Source: JBJXHB01 sp046160725
Lineage (GTDB): Bacteria; Pseudomonadota; Gammaproteobacteria; Burkholderiales; Burkholderiaceae_C
Assembly (NCBI GenBank): GCA_046160725.1
Contig: JBJXHB010000390.1
Span: 1 to 36,498, forward strand
Length of the DNA: 36,498 bases
Reading direction: 5' to 3'
Shown: positions 24,223 to 31,999 of the stretch, piece after piece
Numbering within the stretch: the first letter of the stretch is position 1
How the letters are laid out: each line of letters begins with the position of its first letter
Position numbers and translations under genes: made by a program
Notes under the pieces: generated by a model
Database searches by the model: none
What the model was told of the DNA's origin: nothing
What the model saw: the letters and a program-made list of their open reading frames with translations, nothing else

Positions 24223-25413
24223 GTGAGATTCGCGCTTCGCGCCACCGCTGCGGCGGTGGCCATGATGGTGCTGGCCGGTTGCTCGACGGTGGAGAACTTC
24301 CTCGGCGGCGACAAGGTCGACTACCGCTCTCAGGCCGGCAAGACGACGCCTCTTGAGGTGCCGCCGGACCTGACGCAGTTGGCCCGGGATGGTCGTTTCA
24401 AGCCGCAGTCCGGTACGGTCAGCGCCAGCACGTTCAGGGCGACCGGGCCGGCGACGCCGGCGGCCACGACCACCAACGCAGTCGCAGCCACGTCGGCGAC
24501 CAGCGTACGTATCGAACGTCAAGGTCAGCAACGTTGGCTGGTGTCCCAGCAAACGCCTGAACAACTGTGGCCGGTGCTGCGGGAGTTCTGGAACAGCCAT
24601 GGCTTCACACTGGCCGTGGACAACCCGGCTGTCGGTCTGATGGAGACCGACTATGCCGAGGACCGCGCTAAATTGCCCAACGACATCATCCGGCGGACGA
24701 TTGGCCGGGTGCTGGAAAACCTGTACTCGACCGGGCTGCGTGACAAGTTCCGAGTTCGGGTCGAACGCGGCGCTTCGGGGACCGAGATCTACTTGACTCA
24801 TCGAGGGCTGGAGGAGGTCTATACCTCTACATCCAGGATCGAGGAGAAAACCGTCTGGCAGCCGCGGCAACCCGATGCGGAACTCGAAGCCGAGTTCCTG
24901 ATGCGGCTGATGGTGCGCCTTGGGGCCAAGCAGGATGAGGCCGAGGCCGCCTTGAAGCAGCAGCAAGCCGCGGCAGCGGCGCCGACCGCCACGGTCACCG
25001 CCTCCACCGGTGCTCCGTCCGGGTCGGTGCGGCCCGCCGCCGCGCCGCGTGCGCGACTACTGGCGGACGCAGGTGTGACGGTCGCCGAGGTTGACGAGGG
25101 GTTTGACCGCGCTTGGCGGCGCGTCGGCGTGGCCTTGGACAGAGGTGGCTTTACCGTCGAGGACCGCGACCGATCGGCCGGTCTGTACTTCGTCCGATGG
25201 GTCGACCCCAAGAGCGTGGGTGCAGATGATGGCTTCTTCGCCAAACTGTTCAGCAAGTCGTCGGCCAGTTCCGCGGCGGTACAGCGCTACCGCATCGAAG
25301 TCAAGGCCAGCGGCGACAAGACCCGCGTGGCCGTACTGAACAGCGCCGGCGCCGCTGATGCCGGCTCAGGCGCGCGCAACATCGCTGCGCGACTGGTCGA
25401 GGAGCTGAAATAA
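24223..25413 (+). CDS. bamC: Outer membrane protein assembly factor BamC (lipoprotein)
   Basis: The product is 396 residues from GTG (24223-24225), with GGAG about 9 bases upstream. The ATG 5 bases earlier is out of frame and stops at once. The signal peptide ends in a lipobox, VLAGC, with Cys20 as the lipidated residue. The unstructured N-terminal part (VDYRSQAGKTTPLEVPPDLTQL, about 32-55) is the conserved segment that contacts BamD. Two helix-grip domains follow (about 93-225 and 270-396), separated by a low-complexity Gln/Ala/Thr/Pro/Ser linker at about 245-270. BamC is a subunit of the beta-barrel assembly machine. This one is longer than the E. coli protein (344 residues), mainly through linkers. 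It follows dapA by 51 bp. Confidence 0.92.
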   Translation: MRFALRATAAAVAMMVLAGCSTVENFLGGDKVDYRSQAGKTTPLEVPPDLTQLARDGRFKPQSGTVSASTFRATGPATPAATTTNAVAATSATSVRIERQGQQRWLVSQQTPEQLWPVLREFWNSHGFTLAVDNPAVGLMETDYAEDRAKLPNDIIRRTIGRVLENLYSTGLRDKFRVRVERGASGTEIYLTHRGLEEVYTSTSRIEEKTVWQPRQPDAELEAEFLMRLMVRLGAKQDEAEAALKQQQAAAAAPTATVTASTGAPSGSVRPAAAPRARLLADAGVTVAEVDEGFDRAWRRVGVALDRGGFTVEDRDRSAGLYFVRWVDPKSVGADDGFFAKLFSKSSASSAAVQRYRIEVKASGDKTRVAVLNSAGAADAGSGARNIAARLVEELK

Positions 25414-25467
25414 GCGACTGATCCATCGCGGCCGCCGCAGACCGAGTGTCATGGCGGCCGGACCATG

Positions 25468-25496
25468 AAAAAAGCCGCCCCGAGGGGCGGCTTTTT
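25468..25496. terminator. Bidirectional Rho-independent terminator between bamC and the lipoprotein gene
   Basis: Bases 25474-25491 form a perfect inverted repeat (GCCGCCCC with GGGGCGGC, folding as a 7-bp stem with a CGAG tetraloop). It is preceded by a run of six A (25468-25473) and followed by five T. It therefore reads as a terminator in both directions, serving bamC on the plus strand and the small lipoprotein on the minus strand. Confidence 0.93.
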
Positions 25497-25513
25497 CGTT
25501 TCGGTTGTCCGAA

Positions 25514-25717
25514 TTACTTGCTGGCGGCCGGGGCGGCAGCGCCGGCAGCGGCCGAGGCGGCTGCATCAGCGGCCGAAGCGGCAGGGGCGGCGGCCGGTGC
25601 GGGGGCCGGAGCCGGCGCTGCGGCGGGAGCCGGCGCAGGTGCCGGGGTCTCGGTCTTGCCGCAAGCGGTCAGGGCAACGGCGGCAACCAGGGAAGCCAAA
25701 ACGATCGACTTGTTCAT
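25514..25717 (-). CDS. Small Ala/Pro-rich lipoprotein
   Basis: The product is 67 residues from the ATG at 25715-25717, preceded by GAGGA 6 bases upstream. The signal peptide MNKSIVLASLVAAVALTACG has a lipobox ending at Cys19. The rest is low complexity: KTETPAPAPAPAA with repeated Pro-Ala pairs, then Ala/Ser-rich runs, ending ASK. Such short lipoproteins are common in Burkholderiales; the tail may span the periplasm or peptidoglycan as an extended rod. No function can be assigned. It ends 18 bp before the bidirectional terminator, so it is a monocistronic unit. The in-frame ATG 9 codons upstream would weaken the signal. Confidence 0.82.
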   Translation of the reverse strand: MNKSIVLASLVAAVALTACGKTETPAPAPAPAAAPAPAPAPAAAPAASAADAAASAAAGAAAPAASK

Positions 25718-25836
25718 CAGTGTCCTCAGGATCAGTGGAGTCAATTACAGGAAGTGGAAAGGGCGCATTCCTTCATTGGGACCGCCCTGGGGAGTCAGAC
25801 AAAAACTGCGGGTAACGCGTTTGTGCCTAGCCAACT

Positions 25837-25842
25837 AGTATA
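25837..25842 (-). promoter_or_regulatory. Candidate -10 box for the small lipoprotein gene
   Basis: On the minus strand TATACT (5 of 6 to consensus) lies 119 bases upstream of the lipoprotein ATG, in a comparatively AT-rich 170-bp gap. It is the best hexamer there. The -35 is not clear and the leader would be long, so the call is weak. Confidence 0.33.
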
Positions 25843-25887
25843 GCCTGCGACTCGGGGATTCCCTACACAACGCGGGTCTGTGTTGCG

Positions 25888-26394
25888 CTATAGCCCCAGT
25901 GTCGTTGCAGGCCAGCCGGGCTCACTGGCCTGAAGCCATTGCCCAATCATGGGTCTGACCGCCGCACGGCTGGCCGCTGCTCGCATGACGAGGCCTCGCC
26001 AGTACACCGTGTCGGCCACGTCAATCAGGCTGTCGGGTCCAAGCGCCAAAGGACGCAGTGTGACCGGCTCCACCGTCACGAATGGCTCCACCACATGGGC
26101 GAAGTCACGCCGCCAGGCGGTAAAGCGGGGATGACGCCGCGGCATCACGTCCCAATTCGCCGCGATCATCCTCAGGCGTCGCCCGCTGCCTCGCAGGAAC
26201 TGGCTGAGACCTGCCATCAGTGCTGGCGAGTCAAGTCCCCACTCGGCAAAGTCGGCATCGACCCAGATCAACCCGCGCGGCACCGGCGCCGCCGGCAATT
26301 GGGCAGCGGCCTCGACCTGGGCCCGCAGGGCGTCGTCGAAGGCTTGTCGGCCTTGAAAGGCCACGCTATCCGGGAGATCGGGTTCATCGGTCAT
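25888..26394 (-). CDS. Hypothetical protein encoded with the ribosomal oxygenase gene
   Basis: The product is 168 residues; the start overlaps the end of the upstream roxA-like gene by 11 bases, so the two are co-transcribed. No signal peptide or membrane helix is present. The central part alternates hydrophobic strands and charged helices: GLIWVDADFAEWGLDS, FLRGSGRRLRMIAANWDVMPRRHPRFTAWRRDFAHVVE (about 66-103). The pattern of a D-x-D strand, then an L-R-M-I-A strand, R-R-H-P and a following H-x-V-E resembles domains with a phospholipase-D-like fold found beside housekeeping genes in other proteobacteria, but that is a weak impression. A role linked to the oxygenase is suggested only by the gene overlap. 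Confidence 0.75.
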   Translation of the reverse strand: MTDEPDLPDSVAFQGRQAFDDALRAQVEAAAQLPAAPVPRGLIWVDADFAEWGLDSPALMAGLSQFLRGSGRRLRMIAANWDVMPRRHPRFTAWRRDFAHVVEPFVTVEPVTLRPLALGPDSLIDVADTVYWRGLVMRAAASRAAVRPMIGQWLQASEPGWPATTLGL

Positions 26395-27511
26395 CAGTGC
26401 GAATCCATCCTGCGTCCCACCAGTCCTGGATCAAGACGGCAGCCGCCGGGGACAGGCGGCCGCGCCACTGCGGCATGAGCTTGCGACCATCCGCCAACAT
26501 CGAGAGCAGGCGGTGATCGGCCGCCGCGACCCGATGTGCCTCGCCGTTGATGTACACATGCCGATCATCGTGCAGCATCCGGGTGCGGCGGTCCAGCACC
26601 AGCGTCGCGTCAGCGCCCGGCAGCGGGCCTGCGCCAGCGTCGAACCAGACCTGTGGCTTGGGCTCGGAAAGCCACTCGCCCAGCGCCCGTTCCAGTGCTC
26701 CGGGCCGCTGCAAGGCATGGGTGGCGGCCTTCAGGGCAAACGATTGGAGGTCGCTCGGTATGACGGCACCACCATCCATCGCGACCGTTCCGGCGTCCCG
26801 GAAGATCGGGCCAGCATCCGTGCCCTCATCCGCTAGCCGTGCGAGCAGTGCGCGTGCCAGTTCGTCGCGATGCGGCGATCGAAGGCCGATCGATGCCGTC
26901 ATGCACGCGCCCTCTTCTGCGACCCCATCATGGGCCCACAGCGGCGGCAGGTACAGCATGTCCCCGGGCTCGAGCACCCACTCCTGGTCGACCTGCATGT
27001 GCTGCAGCAGTCGAAGCGGTTGCCCAGGCTGCAATGCACGGTCACGCACCGGCCCGACCCTCCAGCGACGCCGCCCCTGGACCTGCAGCAGGAAGACATC
27101 GTAGGCATCCCAGTGCGGACCGACGCCGCCGCCCTGCGTCGCAAAGGACAACATCAGATCGTCAACCCGCGCCTGCGGCAGGAAGTCGAACCGCCGCAGC
27201 AGGTCATGGGCGGCCTGGACATGCTGGTCCAGGCCCTGCACCAGCAAGGTCCATCCTGACTGCGCTAGCGGCGGCAGCGCGCGGCGCGGCAGCGGTCCGG
27301 TGCGCACCGACCATTGCTGGTCTTGACGCACGACCAAGCGCGACTCGACGTCATCGCGGGCCGCCAGCGCGAACAGGTCGGCCCGTGACAACGGCGCCAC
27401 CACACCCGGCATGGCCTGCCGCACCAGCAATGGCCGCCGTTGCCAGTGCCGGCGCGCGAAAGTCGCGATATCCAGGCCGCCCAGCAGCGGCCATCCCGGC
27501 TGTTTATGCAT
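26384..27511 (-). CDS. roxA: Cupin (JmjC-type) ribosomal oxygenase, RoxA/YcfD family
   Basis: The product is 375 residues, the usual size of the family. The N-terminal part has the HWQRRPLLVRQA motif typical of YcfD-like proteins. The JmjC double-stranded beta-helix contains the iron ligands His133 and Asp135 (GPHWDAYDVFLLQ) and His194 (LPPLWAHDGVA). FFLQ-like and RRRWRVG segments complete the fold, and the C-terminal part (about 260-375) forms the dimer/winged-helix region. YcfD hydroxylates an arginine of ribosomal protein L16 using Fe(II) and 2-oxoglutarate. That specificity is inferred by family. The start has no ribosome site; GAGAAT lies 6 bases before it. It diverges from the slyD-like gene with only 37 bp between starts. 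Confidence 0.87.
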   Translation of the reverse strand: MHKQPGWPLLGGLDIATFARRHWQRRPLLVRQAMPGVVAPLSRADLFALAARDDVESRLVVRQDQQWSVRTGPLPRRALPPLAQSGWTLLVQGLDQHVQAAHDLLRRFDFLPQARVDDLMLSFATQGGGVGPHWDAYDVFLLQVQGRRRWRVGPVRDRALQPGQPLRLLQHMQVDQEWVLEPGDMLYLPPLWAHDGVAEEGACMTASIGLRSPHRDELARALLARLADEGTDAGPIFRDAGTVAMDGGAVIPSDLQSFALKAATHALQRPGALERALGEWLSEPKPQVWFDAGAGPLPGADATLVLDRRTRMLHDDRHVYINGEAHRVAAADHRLLSMLADGRKLMPQWRGRLSPAAAVLIQDWWDAGWIRTDDR

Positions 27512-27548
27512 GCCGTGATTCTCGCGCCCGCTGTGCCATCATCGTTTC
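27512..27548. promoter_or_regulatory. Very short divergent promoter region between roxA and the slyD-like gene
   Basis: Only 37 bases separate the two start codons. Neither gene has a Shine-Dalgarno sequence. A -10-like GAGAAT (minus strand, 27518-27523) ends 6 bases before the roxA ATG, and CATCAT (27537-27542) ends 6 bases before the other ATG. Both would yield leaderless transcripts whose upstream promoter parts overlap the opposite gene. Confidence 0.3.
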
Positions 27549-28052
27549 ATGCATGTCAACGCACCCTGTGTCGTCAGCCTCACATGGCGACTCTTCGACG
27601 GCCAGCACCAGTTGCTGGGCGAACTCACCGAGCCGACCGAATTTCTATGTGGCGGCGACGATTTGATGCCCGGCATCGAAATCGCGCTGGAGGGCCAGGC
27701 GGCGGGCTGGCAGGCCCAGCTGGTCCTGGAGCCGTCGCAGGCCTTTGGTGACTACGACCCGGGATTGGTCTGTTTCGAGGACCGGTCACTGCTGCCGGCG
27801 GGCGTCGAGGAAGGCATGGCCTTCGAGGGGCTGCCCGCCGGCGCCCGAACGCCGGGCATGCCAGCCGATGTCCTGTACCGGGTGACCGAGCTGTATCCGT
27901 CGCATGCCGTGTTGGATGGCAACCATCCGCTGGCCGGCATGCAGATGAAGATCGAGTTGTCGCTGCATGCCGTACGGGCTGCAGACGATGACGAGCGCGC
28001 CAGCCGGACCGTCGGCGACACGCCGGTGCAGGTCGTGCCGATCCTGCGCTGA
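27549..28052 (+). CDS. FKBP-type peptidyl-prolyl isomerase, SlyD-like
   Basis: The product is 167 residues. It has the SlyD arrangement: an FKBP half at the N-terminus (LFDGQHQLLGEL; GGDDLMPGIEIALEGQAAG), an inserted flap domain (about 70-125: LEPSQAFGDYDPGLV, FEDRSLLPAGVEEGMAFEG), and the closing VLDGNHPLAGMQMKIELSLHAVRAA, whose DGNHPLAG is diagnostic. It lacks the histidine/cysteine-rich metal-binding tail of E. coli SlyD and ends VGDTPVQVVPILR. It probably acts as a cytoplasmic folding helper and prolyl isomerase. No signal peptide is present. The gene stands alone, divergent from roxA. Confidence 0.87.
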   Translation: MHVNAPCVVSLTWRLFDGQHQLLGELTEPTEFLCGGDDLMPGIEIALEGQAAGWQAQLVLEPSQAFGDYDPGLVCFEDRSLLPAGVEEGMAFEGLPAGARTPGMPADVLYRVTELYPSHAVLDGNHPLAGMQMKIELSLHAVRAADDDERASRTVGDTPVQVVPILR

Positions 28053-28158
28053 CACCTGGAACAGGTTGTCAACAGCGCGGCATTTCAACGTCACGCCCTG
28101 TCGACTTGCGGCGCGGCCGATAGCGGGCAGCCGACCGGGCTCAGTAGAGCGACGGGGC

Positions 28159-29265
28159 TCAGCCCGCGGCGCGAGAGCGTGCCTCGTCCAACTCCGCCAG
28201 GGGCCAGCGTGGTGCCACATCGAATGCCAACGAGTGGGTCGGCTGCGCCAGCCCTTCTCGCAGGCGCATGGCGCCCGCCAGGGCGATCATGGCGCCGTTG
28301 TCGGTGCACAGCGCCAGGTGGGGGTAGTGCACCCGCGCGCCGATGCCCATGACGGCGCTATTCAGGCGCTCCCGCAGCCTGGCATTGGCGCCGACACCGC
28401 CGCTGACCACCAGCCGGTCCAAGCCCGCTGTACGCAGAGCCTTGATGGACTTCGCGACCAACACATCGACGATGGCCTCCTGCGTCGCCGCTGCCATGTC
28501 GGCGCGAGCCTGGGTGCTGGCCTGTGGGCCGGCCTGGCGCCAACGCGTCAGCACGGCGGTCTTCAGCCCTGCAAAGGAGAAATCGAGATTGCCGCTGTGC
28601 AACAGCGGGCGAGGCAGGGCCACCGCCGCCGCGTCGCCTGACTCCGCCAACCGGGCCAATGCCGGTCCTCCGGGATAGCCCAGACCGAGCAGCTTGGCGC
28701 ATTTGTCAAAGGCCTCGCCAGCAGCGTCATCGATGGATTCCCCCATCAGCTCGTACCGGCCCACGCCCGCCACCCGCATGAGTTGCGTATGCCCGCCCGA
28801 CACCAGCAGCGCGACAAAGGGAAACGCCGGCGCATCGGTGCCCAGGAACGGCGACAGCAGATGCCCCTCCAGATGATGGATCGGCAGCACCGGCCGGCTC
28901 AGCGCCATGCCCAGGGCACAGGCCAGCCCGGCACCCACCAGCAAGGCACCGGCCAGGCCGGGCCCGCGGGTATAGGCAATCAGGTCCACGTCCTCGGCCC
29001 GGTGCCCGGCCTCGACGAGCACCTGCCGGGTCAACGGCACGACGCGCCGCACATGGTCGCGCGACGCCAACTCCGGCACCACACCACCGAAGTCCGCATG
29101 CATGGCCACCTGCGAATGCAGGGCCTGTGCCGCCAGGCGCAGGCTGCCATCCGGCTCCAGTGCCACCAGAGCGACACCTGTTTCGTCGCAGGACGACTCC
29201 AGCCCCAGCACCCAGCGGCGCTGACCAGGGCGCCAGCTCAGGCGCTCAATGGTTCTCGCGGGCAT
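28159..29265 (-). CDS. tsaD: tRNA N6-adenosine threonylcarbamoyltransferase
   Basis: The product is 368 residues. TsaD, with TsaB and TsaE, transfers threonylcarbamoyl to A37 of ANN-decoding tRNAs. Visible motifs are LGLESSCDETG (20-30), the metal-binding IHHLEGHLLS with His131 and His135, LLVSGGHTQLMRV (nucleotide loop), GEAFDKCAKLLGLGYPGGP, DFSFAGLKTAV, VVSGGVGANARLRE and LCTDNGAMIALAG. The N-terminus is about 18 residues longer than usual if the ATG at 29265 is used, overlapping fdx by 20 bp. A GTG at codon 19, 29209-29211, would give the common length. It sits at the end of the isc operon where iscX is found in many relatives. Confidence 0.94.
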   Translation of the reverse strand: MPARTIERLSWRPGQRRWVLGLESSCDETGVALVALEPDGSLRLAAQALHSQVAMHADFGGVVPELASRDHVRRVVPLTRQVLVEAGHRAEDVDLIAYTRGPGLAGALLVGAGLACALGMALSRPVLPIHHLEGHLLSPFLGTDAPAFPFVALLVSGGHTQLMRVAGVGRYELMGESIDDAAGEAFDKCAKLLGLGYPGGPALARLAESGDAAAVALPRPLLHSGNLDFSFAGLKTAVLTRWRQAGPQASTQARADMAAATQEAIVDVLVAKSIKALRTAGLDRLVVSGGVGANARLRERLNSAVMGIGARVHYPHLALCTDNGAMIALAGAMRLREGLAQPTHSLAFDVAPRWPLAELDEARSRAAG

Positions 29266-29584
29266 GGTTGATCGAGTAGCGCGGGATCTCGATCGTCACG
29301 TCCTGGTTCGACAGGATGGCCTGGCAGGACAAACGCGAGTTGGGCTCCAGGCCCCAGGCCCGGTCCAGCAGGTCCTCCTCGGACTCGTTCATCTCGCCCA
29401 GCGATTGCAGGCCCTGACGCACGACCACATGGCAGGTGGTGCAGGCGCAGCTCATCTCGCATGCATGCTCGATGGCGATGCCGTTCTCGATCAAGGCCTC
29501 GCACACCGACGTGCCCATGTCGGCCTGAATCTCATCGCCCTGAGGGCAGTACTCCGGATGCGGCAGGATACGGATCACCGGCAT
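29246..29584 (-). CDS. fdx: [2Fe-2S] ferredoxin of the ISC system
   Basis: The product is 112 residues, the same length class as E. coli Fdx. The cluster ligands lie at Cys42, Cys48, Cys51 and Cys87 (HACEMSCACTTCHVVV and RLSCQAI), identical in numbering to the E. coli protein. The acidic surface helix ESEEDLLDRAWGLEPNSR, used for contacts with IscS, is present. The ferredoxin supplies electrons for cluster assembly on IscU. Its start lies 2 bp after the hscA stop. Its end overlaps tsaD. Confidence 0.96.
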   Translation of the reverse strand: MPVIRILPHPEYCPQGDEIQADMGTSVCEALIENGIAIEHACEMSCACTTCHVVVRQGLQSLGEMNESEEDLLDRAWGLEPNSRLSCQAILSNQDVTIEIPRYSINHARENH

Positions 29585-29586
29585 GG

Positions 29587-31446
29587 TCAGATGTCCTCCA
29601 GCCGACGGCCGGTCAATGCGGCCTGGATGCCGCGGTTCATGCGACGGGCGGCGAAATCCTCGGTACCCTCAGCCAGAGCCTTGACGGCCGCCTCGATCGC
29701 ATCGGCATGGTCACCACGGGCCTGCGCGTCCGCGTGCGCGACCAATGCATCCACCGCTGCCTTCTCGCTGGCCGACAAAAGGTCCCCGTCCGACACCAGC
29801 GCGGCACGAGTAGCCAGGACCAGCCGGTCGGCATCGACCGCGGCCTCCCGCAAAGCGCGCGCGCGCATGTCCAACTCGGCATGGGCGAAACCGGCCTTCA
29901 GCATGCCGGCGATCTCGTCGTCCGCCAGCCCATAGCTGGGCTTGACGGCCACCGAGGCCTCGACGCCCGACCCCAACTCGCGCGCGGCCACGCTGAGCAG
30001 CCCGTCTGCGTCGACCTGGAAGGTGACGCGGATACGGGCCGCGCCCGCCACCAGCGGCGGGAAGCCGCGCAGCTCGAACCGTGCCAGCGACCGGCAGTCC
30101 GCCACCAGTTCCCGCTCACCCTGCACCACATGGATGGCCATCGCCGTCTGCCCGTCGCGATAGGTGGTGAAGTCCTGTGCCTTGGCAACCGGGATCGTGG
30201 TGTTGCGCTCGATCACTCGCTCGACGATGCCGCCAACCGTCTCCAGGCCCAATGACAGCGGTGTCACGTCCAGCAGCAGCAGACCACCTTCCTGGCCGTG
30301 GCCCGCCAGCGCTTGTGCCTGCACCGCAGCGCCGATAGCCACCACCTCGTCGGGATTCAGGTCGACCAGGGGATCGCGGCCGAAGAGCTCACCCACCGCC
30401 ACCCGCACCGACGGCATGCGAGTGGACCCACCCACCATCACGACGCCCTGCACCTCCTCGCGCGGGATGCGGGCGTCGCGCAGCACCTTGCGCACGCCGG
30501 CCAGCGTGCGGTCCAGCAAGGGCCGCGTCAGTTGCTCAAAGCCCTGCCGCGTGATCGGCACTTCCATCGGCGCGCCACCCGCCAACTCGCAGCGCAGCAC
30601 CACCGTGGTCTCGGTGGTCAGGGCCTCCTTGGCGGCCCGGGCTGCCACCAGGACGGCGCGCCGGTCCTGTGGCGTCTCGGCCTCGCGACCGGCCTTTTGC
30701 AGGGCCCAACGCGCCAGAAGGGCGTCGAAATCGTCGCCGCCCAATGCGGCGTCGCCGCCGGTGGCCACGACTTCGAACACGCCGTGCGACAAGCGCAGCA
30801 GCGAGATGTCAAAGGTGCCGCCGCCCAGGTCGTACACGGCGTACAGGCCCTCCCGGCCACTGTCCAGGCCGTAGGCCACAGCGGCGGCGGTCGGCTCGTT
30901 GATCAGGCGCAGCACATTCAGTCCGGCCAGTTGCGCCGCATCCTTGGTGGCCTGGCGTTGCGCATCGTCGAAATAGGCCGGCACGGTAATGACCGCACCG
31001 AACAAGTCGTCGTCGAAGCTGTCCTCGGCACGCTGGCGCAGCGCCGCCAGGATCTCCGCCGAGACCTCCACGGGTGTCTTCACGCCGTCACGGGTCTCGA
31101 TGCCAACCATACCGGGCCGGTCGACGAACCGATACGGCAGCGCCTGCACATCCGGCACATCCGCCAGGCACCGCCCCATCAGGCGTTTGGCCGAGACCAC
31201 GGTGTTCAGCGGGTCTTCGGCCTGCAAGGCCAAGGCCGCATGGCCGATGCGTCGCCCTCCACCATCCAGGTACTGGACGGCCGAAGGCAGCAGCGCCCGA
31301 CCCTGGGCATCCGGCAGGCACTGCGCAACGCCGTGGCGGAAGCCCGCCACCAGCGAATGGGTGGTGCCCAGGTCGATGCCGACGGCGATGCGGCGGGCAT
31401 GCGGGTCGGGTGACTGGCCGGGCTCGGATATCTGCAGCAGCGCCAT
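29587..31446 (-). CDS. hscA: Hsp70-type chaperone HscA of Fe-S cluster biogenesis
   Basis: The product is 619 residues. The nucleotide-binding domain shows VGIDLGTTHSL (22-32), PAYFDDAQRQATKDAAQLAGL, RLINEPTAAAVAYGLD and YDLGGGTFDISLL. GVVMVGGSTRMPSVR and the interdomain linker region LLLLDVTPLSLGLETVGG (about 388-405) lead into the substrate-binding domain. HscA binds the LPPVK motif of IscU, which is present in this window's IscU, and promotes transfer of the cluster to acceptor proteins with HscB. No good ribosome site is seen. It follows hscB by 34 bp and is coupled to fdx. Confidence 0.96.
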   Translation of the reverse strand: MALLQISEPGQSPDPHARRIAVGIDLGTTHSLVAGFRHGVAQCLPDAQGRALLPSAVQYLDGGGRRIGHAALALQAEDPLNTVVSAKRLMGRCLADVPDVQALPYRFVDRPGMVGIETRDGVKTPVEVSAEILAALRQRAEDSFDDDLFGAVITVPAYFDDAQRQATKDAAQLAGLNVLRLINEPTAAAVAYGLDSGREGLYAVYDLGGGTFDISLLRLSHGVFEVVATGGDAALGGDDFDALLARWALQKAGREAETPQDRRAVLVAARAAKEALTTETTVVLRCELAGGAPMEVPITRQGFEQLTRPLLDRTLAGVRKVLRDARIPREEVQGVVMVGGSTRMPSVRVAVGELFGRDPLVDLNPDEVVAIGAAVQAQALAGHGQEGGLLLLDVTPLSLGLETVGGIVERVIERNTTIPVAKAQDFTTYRDGQTAMAIHVVQGERELVADCRSLARFELRGFPPLVAGAARIRVTFQVDADGLLSVAARELGSGVEASVAVKPSYGLADDEIAGMLKAGFAHAELDMRARALREAAVDADRLVLATRAALVSDGDLLSASEKAAVDALVAHADAQARGDHADAIEAAVKALAEGTEDFAARRMNRGIQAALTGRRLEDI

Positions 31447-31480
31447 GGATGATTGAGTTTCGGGTCGTCGCCCAAGGCGA

Positions 31481-31999
31481 TCAGGAAGAGTGCGCCTCGC
31501 GGCGTTGCTCGATCTCGTCGGCCAGGCGCCGCACGAACATCAACGCCCTGACCTGCGCCACGGCTGCCGGCAGGTCGGCATGTTCGTCCAGTTGGGCCCG
31601 CAGGTCCTCCAGCGCCTGGTGCTCGTGTGCGCGCACCTGTTCGGCCAAGGCGTCGACCGCCGCGGCATCGGCCGCGTCGTCAAGCGCCTCCCGCCAGGCC
31701 ATCTGCTGTTGCAGGAAGGCCAGGGGCATGGCCGTGTTGCTGTCGGCCTTGATCGGCTTACCGGCCAGCTCACACAGATACGCCCCGCGACGGACCGGGT
31801 CGCGCAGCCGCTGCGCCGCCTCGTTGACACGGACGGCCCACTGCATGGCCACGCGCTGCGCGGCTGCACCCTCAGTGACAAACCGGTCCGGATGCACCTG
31901 CGCCTGCAACTGTCGCACCCGTGCATCCAGTTCGGTACGGTCAAGCGCATACCGCCGCGGCAGCCCGAGCAGAACGAAGTCGTCGTCGTCGAGTTTCAT
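31481..31999 (-). CDS. hscB: J-domain co-chaperone HscB
   Basis: The product is 172 residues. The N-terminal J domain contains His36-Pro37-Asp38 in LQAQVHPDRFV, which stimulates the ATPase of HscA. The C-terminal three-helix domain (about 85-172, MAWREALDDAADAAAVDALAEQV) binds IscU. Length and layout agree with E. coli HscB (171). The start overlaps the stop of the GNAT gene upstream (ATGA). Confidence 0.95.
   Translation of the reverse strand: MKLDDDDFVLLGLPRRYALDRTELDARVRQLQAQVHPDRFVTEGAAAQRVAMQWAVRVNEAAQRLRDPVRRGAYLCELAGKPIKADSNTAMPLAFLQQQMAWREALDDAADAAAVDALAEQVRAHEHQALEDLRAQLDEHADLPAAVAQVRALMFVRRLADEIEQRREAHSS

Noticed and set aside
28053..28158. Terminator between the convergent slyD-like gene and tsaD.
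   Set aside because: No stem longer than about 4-5 pairs with a T-run is visible in this 106-bp gap.
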